The notes: generated by a model from the sequence alone, not told the origin. A stretch of DNA of 64,000 bases from Chryseobacterium sp. Tr-659 (GCF_011752975.1 NZ_VWWP01000007.1:1-64000), one strand, 5' to 3'; shown: positions 35,954 to 44,958, counted from the stretch's first letter. Translations and numbers: made by a program.

Positions 35954-36373
35954 CTAATTCATTTCTCCTTCAGATGCACTTAGTATAGTCCACCACTCTT
36001 TATACTTAGGAATTCGTTTAAAAGTAAATATAATGTATTTCTTTTTAGTTGAATTTACAAAAGAAATAACTGCTAAATCTTCATTAACAATATAATCTCC
36101 TAACAGCAAGTAATTCTTTTCTTTAGGTATGGCATTAATAATTTTGATCGTTTGTTCTCCTGATTCTGCTTGATATTTAAATTCTTTTTCAGTAGGGAAT
36201 ATCTTATTATTTTGATCTACAATTATTATTTTGTTACTATTTATAAAACTGCTTAAAGGATATAGTGTATTATCACTTTCAAAAAAAGAATTTAAACCTT
36301 TATATTGTGATTTTACCACAGAAAATGGAGCTATACACAAAAATATTATAAATATTAATATGGCTTTTATCAT
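35954..36373 (-). CDS. Exported protein next to the Rhs toxin tip, candidate immunity
   Basis: 139 residues with a Sec signal peptide (about 1-22, ending VVKSQ), so the mature protein of about 117 residues is periplasmic or outside. The gene starts 3 bp after the Rhs stop, and translational coupling is likely. The mature part has beta-strand character (KIIIVDQNNKIF, 'KKYIIFTFKRIPKYKEWW') and no catalytic motif. Position makes it the likely cognate immunity protein of the metallopeptidase-like tip. An exported immunity would fit a toxin that attacks periplasmic or envelope targets. The family is not recognised and the role is inferred. Confidence 0.7.
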   Translation of the reverse strand: MIKAILIFIIFLCIAPFSVVKSQYKGLNSFFESDNTLYPLSSFINSNKIIIVDQNNKIFPTEKEFKYQAESGEQTIKIINAIPKEKNYLLLGDYIVNEDLAVISFVNSTKKKYIIFTFKRIPKYKEWWTILSASEGEMN

Positions 36374-36376
36374 AAT

Positions 36377-39300
36377 TTATTTATTAAAAATGTTGTACAA
36401 AATTTTATAATTTTGCTTTATATAAGTATTAAAAGCATCCGATGCTTTACCCGGATCTCCAATTTTTTGGTAACTATTAATAAGTTTTTTCTCAAAATAA
36501 TCACCAGGGTCTCCTGCTAGATTATTTCTGCGAAATGAAGAGTTAGTTCCTGCAGATACCCCCCAATGATTAATTTCATGACTTATAAATCCTATCATCT
36601 GAACGATGTTGGTAATTCCCTCGATAGTTTTAGTATCCTTATTTGCTGTTTTAAACCACTCTAGTGTATTCATATCCATCCTTATCAAATTTATGGGGGC
36701 TTTGGGATTTGATCCATAAGGATAATCTGCAATTGAAAATGAAGTACCTTCCTTAAAACCCATTAATGCAAAGTCTGTATCACTTTTAAACATTTTATTT
36801 AATTCTTCAATAGAAAATCCAGATGTATTACTCAAAATAGTCATAAACTTTGTATCACCAGTTATTTTAGGCAAGGTATCCATTACAAAATTATAAAATT
36901 CAGAATAATTTTCCTTGTAGAATTTCTCTGCAATTTTATCAAACTGAAAAGAGGGAGAACCTTCCGCAAGATAAGCCATAATATTTCTAAACTCTTGGGT
37001 CTGCCCAAAAGTTGCAGGATTTCCATACCTCTGATCATCACCTCCTCGTCCAACACCAGTTGATGCAGTTCTATCACCTCTTTCTCCTGTAATACCCATC
37101 CACCATCCAGAATTAGGATGCTGAGGAGCCATATCACTGGCTTCATTAGGTATCATTGCTTTTCTTCCGTCAGGATCTATAAAGCTGATAGGATTATTTA
37201 ACGCATAAGCATAAGGAGAAAACCTTCTTGAAGTTTCTGCTAAAGGGTCTATTACTCCCCATCTTCCGATATCAGCCATATACATTCTGGCACCGTAATC
37301 ACTCCAACCTGTTTCGTTTTGTAATTCCTTACCGTTGTATTGGTAATTGTAAGAGGGGTTGCTACCTCCTACAGCATTGTATCCGGTATGCTTTAATCCA
37401 AAAGGATAGTAATTGTTTTCTTCAAGAGCTTCTGCGCTACCTCCTGCATTTTTAAAATAGCTGAGACGAACATTTCCCAGATGGTCGGTATAGCTGTAAA
37501 TATACTTATTATTTTCAAAATTATAATAGCCTTCTGCTGTGGGAACAAACTTTAAAGAAGGTATAGGCAGAGAGCCTGATACTACATTATCACCTTCATA
37601 CTGAAAGCCATCCAGATAGTCTGTAATGTTGACTGTTTCAAATTTGGCTCTTCCTGTTCCATATGTATAGACTTTTCTCAGCTTAGTACCATCTGCACGA
37701 TAGGTATATCTGGTATTGACATTGTAAATAACTGAAGTATCATGTGATCTATACGAAGTATCAAACTTTACATAATCCGGAAGGTTCAGGAAATTATAAT
37801 CAATCTGCAATACTCCTTTGTCAACATGGTTTGTCATATTTCCGTTATCATCGTAAGAAATGACATTTCCTGATGCATCAGGATAGCCGCTGTAGTTAGT
37901 AGAAGTATCTGTAACAGTGTTTAATCTATTACCTGTATAATCATAGGTAAGATCATCCATAAGAGATGCCACCCCAAACATTCCTGTATTTCTCTTGATT
38001 GAAGTGATATTGTTGTTCATATCATATCCCACCGTTTCATTATAGAAGCCATTCTGCGGAACGGAAGCAGTAGGTTCGGAATACACTGCTTTTTTCAGTC
38101 TGTTCAGTCCGTCATACTCATAGGTATATCTTCTCAACACATTATCATTGGCTGTTTTCCAGTCTACCTCTCCAATAGTGCCGTTGTATTTTGATACAGT
38201 ACCTGACGGATTGGTATATTTCAGTTCATATCCAAATAATTTACCATTAAGACTGGCAGGATTATTCACTTTAATAACTGCTCCTCTGATGTCATAAGTG
38301 TAATCAATACTTTGCAGGCTATTTCCTACCTTTTTATTGGTAAGCTGTGATAACTCATTGTAGCTATTCTCTGATAAAAGCTCCTGCGGCTGGCTGTTCA
38401 CCTGGTGCCACTGCTTTTTTAACCTGTTCTGGGCATCATATTCAAAAGTCTGGGTAATCACTTTCTCTGTATCTGAGGATAGTCTTTTATGATACACTTT
38501 TGACTGTTTGGGAACACCAGCAAAATCAAGTTCTGTTTCTGTTTTGGTATATCCGCCAAGATGGTTGATAGAATAGGTCCCGATAGCCCTTCCTCTGTCA
38601 TCATAGTATACATAATTTTTCGTCCAGTTATCATCTTCAATATTTTTAATGAAACTCATTACCGGAAGATTTTTAGTATTGATACTGGTATTCTGCACAT
38701 CAGAAATAACAGGTATTCCTAATATTGCTGCCGGAAATGCCGGATTAAAGTCATATTGAGGATAGCTATCATAATAGTTTAAAGAAAGTAAAGTAACCCA
38801 ACCTGGAGATTTGGGATAAGTAAGATCCGAACTGCCATACTGGACTCCCATTCCCTGTCTGTAAAAATAAACGACATTTCCCCTGTCTACATTGTTGGAT
38901 TCAAAAGTATTGGCTTCTGCCTGTTCCGCAGCTCTTGAACCTCCTATAGAGATTCCCGTATAAGCAACCCTTCCAAATTTGTCATATTTAGTGTATAGCC
39001 ATTGTCCTTTTTTCTTTAATTCTGTATCCTGAGTAGCAACCAACCTGTCCTGCTTATCATACACCATATATTCCCAGCCTTTGCCCGGAAGTTTTTTCTC
39101 TATCATTCTTCCCTGTCCGTCATATTGATACTGATAGCAAAGATTATTTAGAGTGGTCTGATCTGGTGCAGAATCAGTAACAGCTAACGGAGGAATTACA
39201 CAGGCTAGCTGCCCATATTCATTGTATACATAATAGGTATCTATGTCTTTGGTTCCGTCATTCTTTCTTACCAGAACAACCTGTCCCAGACCATTGGTAA

Positions 39301-39901
39301 ACTCAATGGTGGAGTTTCCATCTGCATCCGTTACCGTTTTCTTATATAATGTATTGGCCGGATATTTTCCTTTGTAAATAACGGAACCGGAAGTAGGTGC
39401 ACTGAACCATATTACTTCTCCAGTGATATTGGCTGCATAAATAAATTTTGAAGGATGCAATGCCCATTCGTTTCCTATTGGATTAACTTGTTTTACTTTA
39501 CTTGTAGGAGCATTTTCCAACACTCTTTCTCCATAGATTCTTTCATTTCCGTAAATCGCTGTCGCATTATTTAACGGGGCGTTATAGATGGCTCCTCCCT
39601 GAGTTCCCGGCTGAGGTATGGGAAGATAGTTTTTGGCCTGCCTTCCAAACTCATCATAAATAATTGATGTTACAACATCTTTTCCTGCCGGTGTGGCTTT
39701 AACATCAATTGTTTGTACAGCTCTTCCCAATCCGTCAAAGTACTGAACAGTTTGAGACTGCCTGGCACCGGGATTGGAAGAAGTTACCTTTTCCAGATAG
39801 GTCCTGGTCTGTATATAGTTTTCATTAATGCTTGGATTGGTTTGTGCATAAGATGATCCTGCTACAAACAATATACTGAATATATTTAAAATTCTTTTCA
39901 T
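36377..39901 (-). CDS. Rhs-family polymorphic toxin with HExxH metallopeptidase-like tip
   Basis: 1174 residues. A signal peptide (MKRILNIFSILFVAGSSYAQ) is followed by a DUF6443-type region (about 25-170, 'TVQYFDGLGRAVQTI') and many YD/Rhs repeats (about 200-850) that should form a beta cocoon. The Rhs core-associated end (about 855-920) reads '[16 protein letters not shown]' and [10 protein letters not shown]. The variable tip begins near residue 955, after GVGRGG, and carries His1108-Glu-Ile-Asn-His1112 in FISHEINHWG, a zinc-peptidase HExxH motif. No VgrG, PAAR or T9SS tail is seen, so export by Sec and then an unknown route is inferred. A partner Rhs gene lies 61 bp upstream and a candidate immunity gene 3 bp downstream. 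Its core is duplicated in two orphan cassettes. Confidence 0.92.
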   Translation of the reverse strand: MKRILNIFSILFVAGSSYAQTNPSINENYIQTRTYLEKVTSSNPGARQSQTVQYFDGLGRAVQTIDVKATPAGKDVVTSIIYDEFGRQAKNYLPIPQPGTQGGAIYNAPLNNATAIYGNERIYGERVLENAPTSKVKQVNPIGNEWALHPSKFIYAANITGEVIWFSAPTSGSVIYKGKYPANTLYKKTVTDADGNSTIEFTNGLGQVVLVRKNDGTKDIDTYYVYNEYGQLACVIPPLAVTDSAPDQTTLNNLCYQYQYDGQGRMIEKKLPGKGWEYMVYDKQDRLVATQDTELKKKGQWLYTKYDKFGRVAYTGISIGGSRAAEQAEANTFESNNVDRGNVVYFYRQGMGVQYGSSDLTYPKSPGWVTLLSLNYYDSYPQYDFNPAFPAAILGIPVISDVQNTSINTKNLPVMSFIKNIEDDNWTKNYVYYDDRGRAIGTYSINHLGGYTKTETELDFAGVPKQSKVYHKRLSSDTEKVITQTFEYDAQNRLKKQWHQVNSQPQELLSENSYNELSQLTNKKVGNSLQSIDYTYDIRGAVIKVNNPASLNGKLFGYELKYTNPSGTVSKYNGTIGEVDWKTANDNVLRRYTYEYDGLNRLKKAVYSEPTASVPQNGFYNETVGYDMNNNITSIKRNTGMFGVASLMDDLTYDYTGNRLNTVTDTSTNYSGYPDASGNVISYDDNGNMTNHVDKGVLQIDYNFLNLPDYVKFDTSYRSHDTSVIYNVNTRYTYRADGTKLRKVYTYGTGRAKFETVNITDYLDGFQYEGDNVVSGSLPIPSLKFVPTAEGYYNFENNKYIYSYTDHLGNVRLSYFKNAGGSAEALEENNYYPFGLKHTGYNAVGGSNPSYNYQYNGKELQNETGWSDYGARMYMADIGRWGVIDPLAETSRRFSPYAYALNNPISFIDPDGRKAMIPNEASDMAPQHPNSGWWMGITGERGDRTASTGVGRGGDDQRYGNPATFGQTQEFRNIMAYLAEGSPSFQFDKIAEKFYKENYSEFYNFVMDTLPKITGDTKFMTILSNTSGFSIEELNKMFKSDTDFALMGFKEGTSFSIADYPYGSNPKAPINLIRMDMNTLEWFKTANKDTKTIEGITNIVQMIGFISHEINHWGVSAGTNSSFRRNNLAGDPGDYFEKKLINSYQKIGDPGKASDAFNTYIKQNYKILYNIFNK
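37039..37459 (-). repeat. Rhs core direct repeat, resident copy
   Basis: The segment of the full-length Rhs gene repeated at 33028-33442 (long) and 35191-35356 (short). It ends exactly where the variable tip begins, the position expected for tip exchange. Confidence 0.9.
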
Positions 39902-39962
39902 AATTTTTAGATAATAAGGGTTAAAAGTTTTGATGTATGTTTTAACTGATCACTCATCACTT

Positions 39963-42710
39963 TTAATGTTTGTAGTTATATTCGTATTCTTTCAGGATGT
40001 TACCATCTTTATCTTCAAGCCTTTGCAATCTGTTGAAATTATCATACTTATACACTGTTCTTATTCCGTTGGAAGATGTAACTGAAGTGGTCCCGATAAG
40101 TGGATCATAAGTATAAGTAGTAATAGAATAATCTTTCATGACAGGGTCTTTTCTTAGGTTTTCCAAAGCCGTCATTAAAGCAGGCTCATTGGCAGGATTA
40201 GAGGCATCTGCATCAGAGGCAGCAATAGCCGCTGTAACTACCGCTGTTAAAGCAATCTGGCTGTAAGATGCTCCCGCAATTTTTGCAATCGGCTGTGTTC
40301 CATTATACCCATAAATAATTGCAGTAGGAATTCCGGATTTTGAAATCACTTCTCTTGGATTTCCTTTATCATCATAATTTGTAATGGTAGTTTCTGTTAT
40401 CGGAGTCTGGCTCTTAATATCATAAGAAACTACAGAGCTTGGATACAGATTGGCAGGGTTATCAAATTTAGTTTCCGATTTTGCTGCTAACTTTCCGTCT
40501 ACTTTGGTTTCTGTCTGTAAAGGAACAGTAAGCATACGTGCATTGATCAATTTCGTATTAGCAACATCTGAAGCATACTGCATTGTTTTCTCTGTAATAA
40601 TTCCTTCTGGAGAAGTCTCTCTTATCAATGAAGGTGCAAAATTATACGGACTATATGAGGTTTCAGTACTGCTTACAAGACTGGATGCGTTATCAAAGAA
40701 AGTTGTAGAAGTCACTTTTGCAGACTTTATCCATGCTGCTTTTGAATTATATCCGGAACAGGTAGAATACTTAGGGGCTCCGGAAATATCTTCCATTATA
40801 TACTCGGTATTTTGTGAGCTGGTTATTGCATTTTGCTGATTATATACTTCCTGCTTATACAAAAGTCCGGTGGAGGTGATATTATAATATGGTCGGAATG
40901 AAGGTATGGATGAGGTAAAATCTTCGGGCATTTTAAAAAAATAATTTGTATACCCCAGATTATTCCCCGAGTCTCCATAAATTTCTTTTACATTTTTATA
41001 AAGTATAATTCCGTTATCATAAAATTCATTGTTACCGTAACAGTTTTCAGAAGTATAAGCTCCTCCACTGGAATCATTCGGGTTTGAAAAAGAATTATAT
41101 TCATATTTTGTTGTCTTTTTCAATACATTATTGCTGTCAAAATGTTGAATACTTGCGATTCTTACTCCCGTTTTCACCTGTATAACATTTCTGTATGGTG
41201 ATGGCTGGGTAATAATAGTGCGATATATTATGTTACCATTTCCAAATCCAGGGCTATTCCCTTGCCCTTTAATCTCAAAAGTGTAATCACCTGGGGTAAG
41301 AATGTATTTACTGCAATTAGATGAAACTGGTGTAATTTCTATTCCGGATTTTTTTAACTTAAAATTAATTACATGAGGCATATGAACAGGATATTTATCT
41401 TCATACATCTCATCATAAAAAAATTCTATATAATAAGCCTTTTCAGTATCTACATGAAGATTATAAACACTGCTTTGATTGGTATCAAAAAATATCTTCT
41501 GTTCGTCACTTAATTTTTGTAAGTAAAGATTGGTCATACTTTTGTTACTCAACTGAAGTGAGTTATTATCTTGATAAATTTCATTAAACTGAAAATTATA
41601 CTTTGTATATCCTCCTTCAGGATGAATCATTTTATTTAGGATACGATATTTATGTTCTGTTGTTGTATAACTGGTACACATATAATCATTATTTCCAATA
41701 TTCGGATATTCAGCAAATGAAAAATCATCATATTCAAAGAATCTTTTTTCAATACTTTCCTGGTTAGGGTTAAGCTTCTCTAAACTTTTTAGCTCTCGCT
41801 TACTTCCCGAAGAATATGAGAATTTATATTTGGAAATAAGCCTGTTTGATCTATCAAAAAGGGATATACTATTTATTTTGTAAGGATCATCATATCCTTT
41901 TTCTTTAGATGACTCGTAAATATTTTCAAAACTAAGTTTTCCAAAATCAGTAGAAATTTCTTTTAGTTTGCAACTCTGGTACAATAAAGTAGTACTCGCT
42001 GGTTTATTAACATTATCTTTCTGATAGCTAAAGTTTGCAATCTCAATATTGCTCTCATCTAGAATTTTGGTGAGAAAAAAAGCAGACTTAAAGTAAAAAT
42101 TAATCCCGTTAAGAGATTTACTATAATCCTCAAAAATATATTTGAAGCCTTTTTCATCAATAATTTTGAAAGAGGTTAAAACCAATGTTGCCATATTGGA
42201 GTCTCTTGTGTATTCAATTTTAATATTATTAGCTGAAATATGGCTTAAAACAAAGGTATTGTTGGTAAGATCCCTGATAAATGTAAACTTACCAGAGTTT
42301 CCGGGAATATTGTAATAATAAACATCATCAAACTGATTTTTCTTATAATCCGGTTTACTGACATTATCGTAAAATTCATCTACCTCAGCGTTTATGACAC
42401 GGGATATACTCCCTCCACTGCTCAGTGACCACCCGATACCGACCTCACTACCTGGTTTATTCCCTGATGCATTGGCAACATGGTAGCTCAGGCCAGTGAA
42501 CATTCCCAATTCTCCGTTGATGGTGGGTAAGCTAAATAAAGGAATTGAAATATTCGGGACACCAGTTGATAATGAAACCGGTGTATTGATATAAGAAGAG
42601 AAAGAAGAAACTGAAGGAGTCGGTTCCGGAGTATCTCCAAAGTTTCTTTGTGCCTTTCCTAACCCAAAAATCAATATGGATAACGATAGTAGTTTATGTA
42701 TAGTTTTCAT
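39963..42710 (-). CDS. Rhs-partner exported protein (SpvB/TcB-like N-terminal half)
   Basis: 915 residues with signal peptide MKTIHKLLSLSILIFGLGKA. The N-terminal part (about 35-120) has PVSLSTGVPNISIPLF and 'VGIGWSLSSGGSISRVI', typical of the opening strands of Rhs/Tc-toxin B-type shells. A long divergent middle follows, and the last 150 residues are clear Rhs repeats ('GIRTVYKYDNFNRLQRL'). It precedes the toxin-bearing Rhs gene by 61 bp on the same strand. The pair looks like a shell split over two genes, by analogy with the TcB/TcC split, where the second gene holds the toxic C-terminus. Whether the two proteins assemble together is inference. Confidence 0.88.
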   Translation of the reverse strand: MKTIHKLLSLSILIFGLGKAQRNFGDTPEPTPSVSSFSSYINTPVSLSTGVPNISIPLFSLPTINGELGMFTGLSYHVANASGNKPGSEVGIGWSLSSGGSISRVINAEVDEFYDNVSKPDYKKNQFDDVYYYNIPGNSGKFTFIRDLTNNTFVLSHISANNIKIEYTRDSNMATLVLTSFKIIDEKGFKYIFEDYSKSLNGINFYFKSAFFLTKILDESNIEIANFSYQKDNVNKPASTTLLYQSCKLKEISTDFGKLSFENIYESSKEKGYDDPYKINSISLFDRSNRLISKYKFSYSSGSKRELKSLEKLNPNQESIEKRFFEYDDFSFAEYPNIGNNDYMCTSYTTTEHKYRILNKMIHPEGGYTKYNFQFNEIYQDNNSLQLSNKSMTNLYLQKLSDEQKIFFDTNQSSVYNLHVDTEKAYYIEFFYDEMYEDKYPVHMPHVINFKLKKSGIEITPVSSNCSKYILTPGDYTFEIKGQGNSPGFGNGNIIYRTIITQPSPYRNVIQVKTGVRIASIQHFDSNNVLKKTTKYEYNSFSNPNDSSGGAYTSENCYGNNEFYDNGIILYKNVKEIYGDSGNNLGYTNYFFKMPEDFTSSIPSFRPYYNITSTGLLYKQEVYNQQNAITSSQNTEYIMEDISGAPKYSTCSGYNSKAAWIKSAKVTSTTFFDNASSLVSSTETSYSPYNFAPSLIRETSPEGIITEKTMQYASDVANTKLINARMLTVPLQTETKVDGKLAAKSETKFDNPANLYPSSVVSYDIKSQTPITETTITNYDDKGNPREVISKSGIPTAIIYGYNGTQPIAKIAGASYSQIALTAVVTAAIAASDADASNPANEPALMTALENLRKDPVMKDYSITTYTYDPLIGTTSVTSSNGIRTVYKYDNFNRLQRLEDKDGNILKEYEYNYKH

Positions 42711-42743
42711 TGTAATTCTATTTCTTATTTAATTTGGCATTTG

Positions 42744-43009
42744 CTATTTATTAGTATCTGTTTTTATAGTTACCAGATAAGCTCTCTGAACCAAAGGCTG
42801 GATACCCAACTTAGGCACTTTGCTCTTCGCTTTTATATTTTGAAGCTGTCTTTCTTCTCGTAAAAAATATTGTCGATTGATAATTGTTGTAGCGGCCGTG
42901 AAAGAAAATCCCGAGTAGAGGATTGAATATCCTTCTGCCATAGAAATTCTTGAGCAGAAGTGCCCAAGACAGCGCATCCAGTAAAGGCGCCGAGATAAAG
43001 TTTTTTCAT
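42744..43009 (-). pseudogene. Remnant of an exported gene at the head of the Rhs operon
   Basis: From ATG 43009 the frame encodes a good signal peptide (MKKLYLGAFTGCAVLGTSAQ) and then EFLWQKDIQSSTRDFLS, after which it runs into a stop at 42833. A second frame continues with TTIINRQYFLREERQLQNI and ends 'YLVTIKTDTNK' at 42744. The two make sense as one protein interrupted by a frameshift near 42895. From memory, much longer proteins starting this way precede Rhs pairs in other Chryseobacterium genomes, so most of the gene appears deleted here. Confidence 0.6.
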
Positions 43010-43419
43010 TCCCATGTTGTTTTTTTTAGTTATTAATTCGTTATTTAAAACTGCGCGAATTTAATATTTTTTAAGACACAAAATTACTTTCATGTGGTAT
43101 GTCATAAAATCATACTCATAATTGTGAAATAACCTTTAAAACATATTAAAATCTATCTTATTCTGATGTAAAATTATCTATAAGGAACGCTAGAACTTGT
43201 CGTATTAAAAATTATTGAACATAATTGCGAAATTATATCATCTAAAACACAATATTACCATTCACTTTTCAAGCATAAAACACAATTTCTATATCATATT
43301 TAATCACCTGATCATCAGATATTGCTATACTTTACTTTTATCCATAGGTTTACTGTACAATGAAAAGGGTAAATTGGTAGAGTCCTCTCCAAAAAATAAT
43401 AATGTATAAAATTATGCAT

Positions 43420-43538
43420 ACACAGCCTAAAAGCAGGAACCGCATCACCAGGATTTGAAGTAAAACAAAATGAACTGAAACAGTTTTTTGCCAGGAGTCT
43501 TAAAACGGATGAAACCCTTCCGAAAGAGAGTAAATAAA
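43420..43538 (+). pseudogene. Possible 3' remnant of a plus-strand gene
   Basis: A frame without a start codon reads 'HSLKAGTASPGFEVKQNELK' and then QFFARSLKTDETLPKESK before TAA. Composition is protein-like (balanced Lys/Glu, few rare codons) and a strong terminator follows 7 bp later. It looks like the last 39 codons of a gene whose 5' part was removed, perhaps by the event that placed the Rhs locus here. The parent protein is not recognised. Confidence 0.45.
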
Positions 43539-43544
43539 ATAACG

Positions 43545-43573
43545 AAAGATCCGGAATGATGTTCCCGATCTTT
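43545..43573 (+). terminator. Hairpin terminator
   Basis: 12-position arms (AAAGATCCGGAA and complement, one C-C mismatch), 5-nt loop and T run, just past the remnant ending at 43538. Confidence 0.75.
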
Positions 43574-43853
43574 TTATTTCCGCTGAAGAAGTATAAAACC
43601 TATCTTTTTCGGTTGGAAAATGCTCCGTCAGGGTTCTTAACCCCTCAGTATATATTTTTAATATCGAAGATGGGGCTACCCAACCGGAAATTTGATATAA
43701 CAGACCTTAACGGAAGGTAAAAAGACCACAAAATAGTGTTTCGGAAGCCCCAATTATAATCATACATTCCTGTTTTTTATGTGGAAGATGTTATTTATTT
43801 GACAAATGGGCTAAAGCCCATCCCTATTGATTTTTTGCAGATAATTACCTCTG

Positions 43854-44858
43854 TTATTTTTTATAATAATGATGCGGAAAAGCTTCTTCGGGTTTCATCC
43901 TGAAAACATTCAGTAATATCCATGATTTCAGAAAGCCATATCCGTAAGAAAACATTTGAATATAGGTAGAAATTACTGCCATACCGGCAATACTTATATT
44001 TTTAGTCAGCAATAATGCATGGAAGAGTACAAGGAAAGTATACAAACCGTAAAAAGAAAGAATAACTCCTCTTCCTAAAATAAAATACTCCAGAAAGCCC
44101 ATAACATATCCCAGCATAAATAAAGTAGGAAATGCAAAAGATATTTTCACGTAATTAGGGTGTCTTTGATTTAGAATTGGTCTTGCACAACCGAACTGAT
44201 AAACCTGTTTAGAAAATTTTCCAAAATCTACCCTGCGTTTATGATATACAGCGATGTCATCAAAAAAAGCTGTAGTAAATCCGTTTTCCCAAAGCGTCAT
44301 TGATAGATCCGGATCCTCTCCTATTCTCATTTCGGAAAACCCTCCTACTTTCTCAAAAACTTCTTTCTTCACTCCCATATTAAAGCTTCTGGGCTGGAAC
44401 TTAGAAACTGCTTTTTTACTTCCTCTGATTCCTCCGGTTGTAAAAACAGAGGTCATGGAATACGAGATCGCTTTTTGCATCAGATTAAATCCTTTATGCG
44501 CTTTATCTGCTCCACCAAATGCATCACATGGAATGGTCTGGATATCATTCTTAATATGTTCAATATAATCTTTTTCTACAATCACATCGCTGTCAACAAA
44601 TACCAGCCATTCATTGGCTGCTCTTTTTGCTCCGTAATTCCTTGTAAGCCCGGGTCCAGAATTATCTTTCCTGAAATATTTAACATCCAGACTTTCTTCA
44701 AAATTCTTAATAGTAGGTTTAAGATCGATTGTAGATCCGTCATCTACAATAATGATCTCAAACTCTCTATCAGTCTGCTGGCTAAGAGAGCTAAGCAATT
44801 CGAAAAGTTCATCTTTTCGGTTATAAATGGCAACAACAATGGAAATAGTAGGTTTCAA
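43854..44858 (-). CDS. Family 2 glycosyltransferase, membrane-bound
   Basis: 334 residues. A GT-A fold fills about 1-230: ISIVVAIYNRKDEL at the N-terminus, Asp39-Asp40, the metal-binding D89-S-D91 in VFVDSDVIV, 'NYGAKRAANEWLVF' and an acidic acceptor motif in MRIGEDPDLSM. The C-terminal 100 residues contain about three membrane helices, as in inverting GT2 enzymes that build polysaccharide or glycolipid at the inner membrane. Donor and acceptor sugars cannot be read. No other glycan gene is adjacent, so the pathway is unknown. It lies between the Rhs locus and a divergent exported-protein gene. Confidence 0.93.
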   Translation of the reverse strand: MKPTISIVVAIYNRKDELFELLSSLSQQTDREFEIIIVDDGSTIDLKPTIKNFEESLDVKYFRKDNSGPGLTRNYGAKRAANEWLVFVDSDVIVEKDYIEHIKNDIQTIPCDAFGGADKAHKGFNLMQKAISYSMTSVFTTGGIRGSKKAVSKFQPRSFNMGVKKEVFEKVGGFSEMRIGEDPDLSMTLWENGFTTAFFDDIAVYHKRRVDFGKFSKQVYQFGCARPILNQRHPNYVKISFAFPTLFMLGYVMGFLEYFILGRGVILSFYGLYTFLVLFHALLLTKNISIAGMAVISTYIQMFSYGYGFLKSWILLNVFRMKPEEAFPHHYYKK

Positions 44859-44958
44859 ATTGAAAATTTTTCAAAATTAGTTATTCGTAAAATAATTCAC
44901 AAAAGTTTATCTTGTTATTTATAAAAAAACCTGGGTAAATATTTCAAAAAAAAAAGAA

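Larger units (their letters stand above)
43016..43853. other. Intergenic region with decayed sequence (about 840 bp)
   Basis: No intact gene. 43016-43400 is very AT-rich and holds the divergent start region of the Rhs operon. 43420-43538 holds a plausible coding remnant with its own terminator (listed separately). 43614-43800 has no readable frame. At 43806-43835 the motif GCTAAAGCCC followed by CCTATTGA recurs from the repeat block near 555-585. Confidence 0.6.

Noticed and set aside
33028..37459. CRISPR-like array from the repeated blocks
   Set aside because: There are only three copies, of very different length, containing coding sequence of an Rhs protein.
36377..42710. T6SS effector locus
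   Set aside because: No VgrG, PAAR or Hcp sequence and no T6SS gene in the window, and the Rhs proteins have Sec signal peptides.
31796..43015. Prophage or integrative element
   Set aside because: No integrase, phage structural gene, tRNA-associated att site or flanking repeat was found; Rhs recombination explains the mosaic.
42833..43015. A real 60-residue exported peptide
   Set aside because: Translation continues sensibly only in another frame, pointing to a frameshifted remnant rather than a complete small gene.
43215..43409. 64-codon ORF on the plus strand in the Rhs-glycosyltransferase spacer
   Set aside because: Composition is that of random AT-rich DNA, with no motif and no conserved start context.
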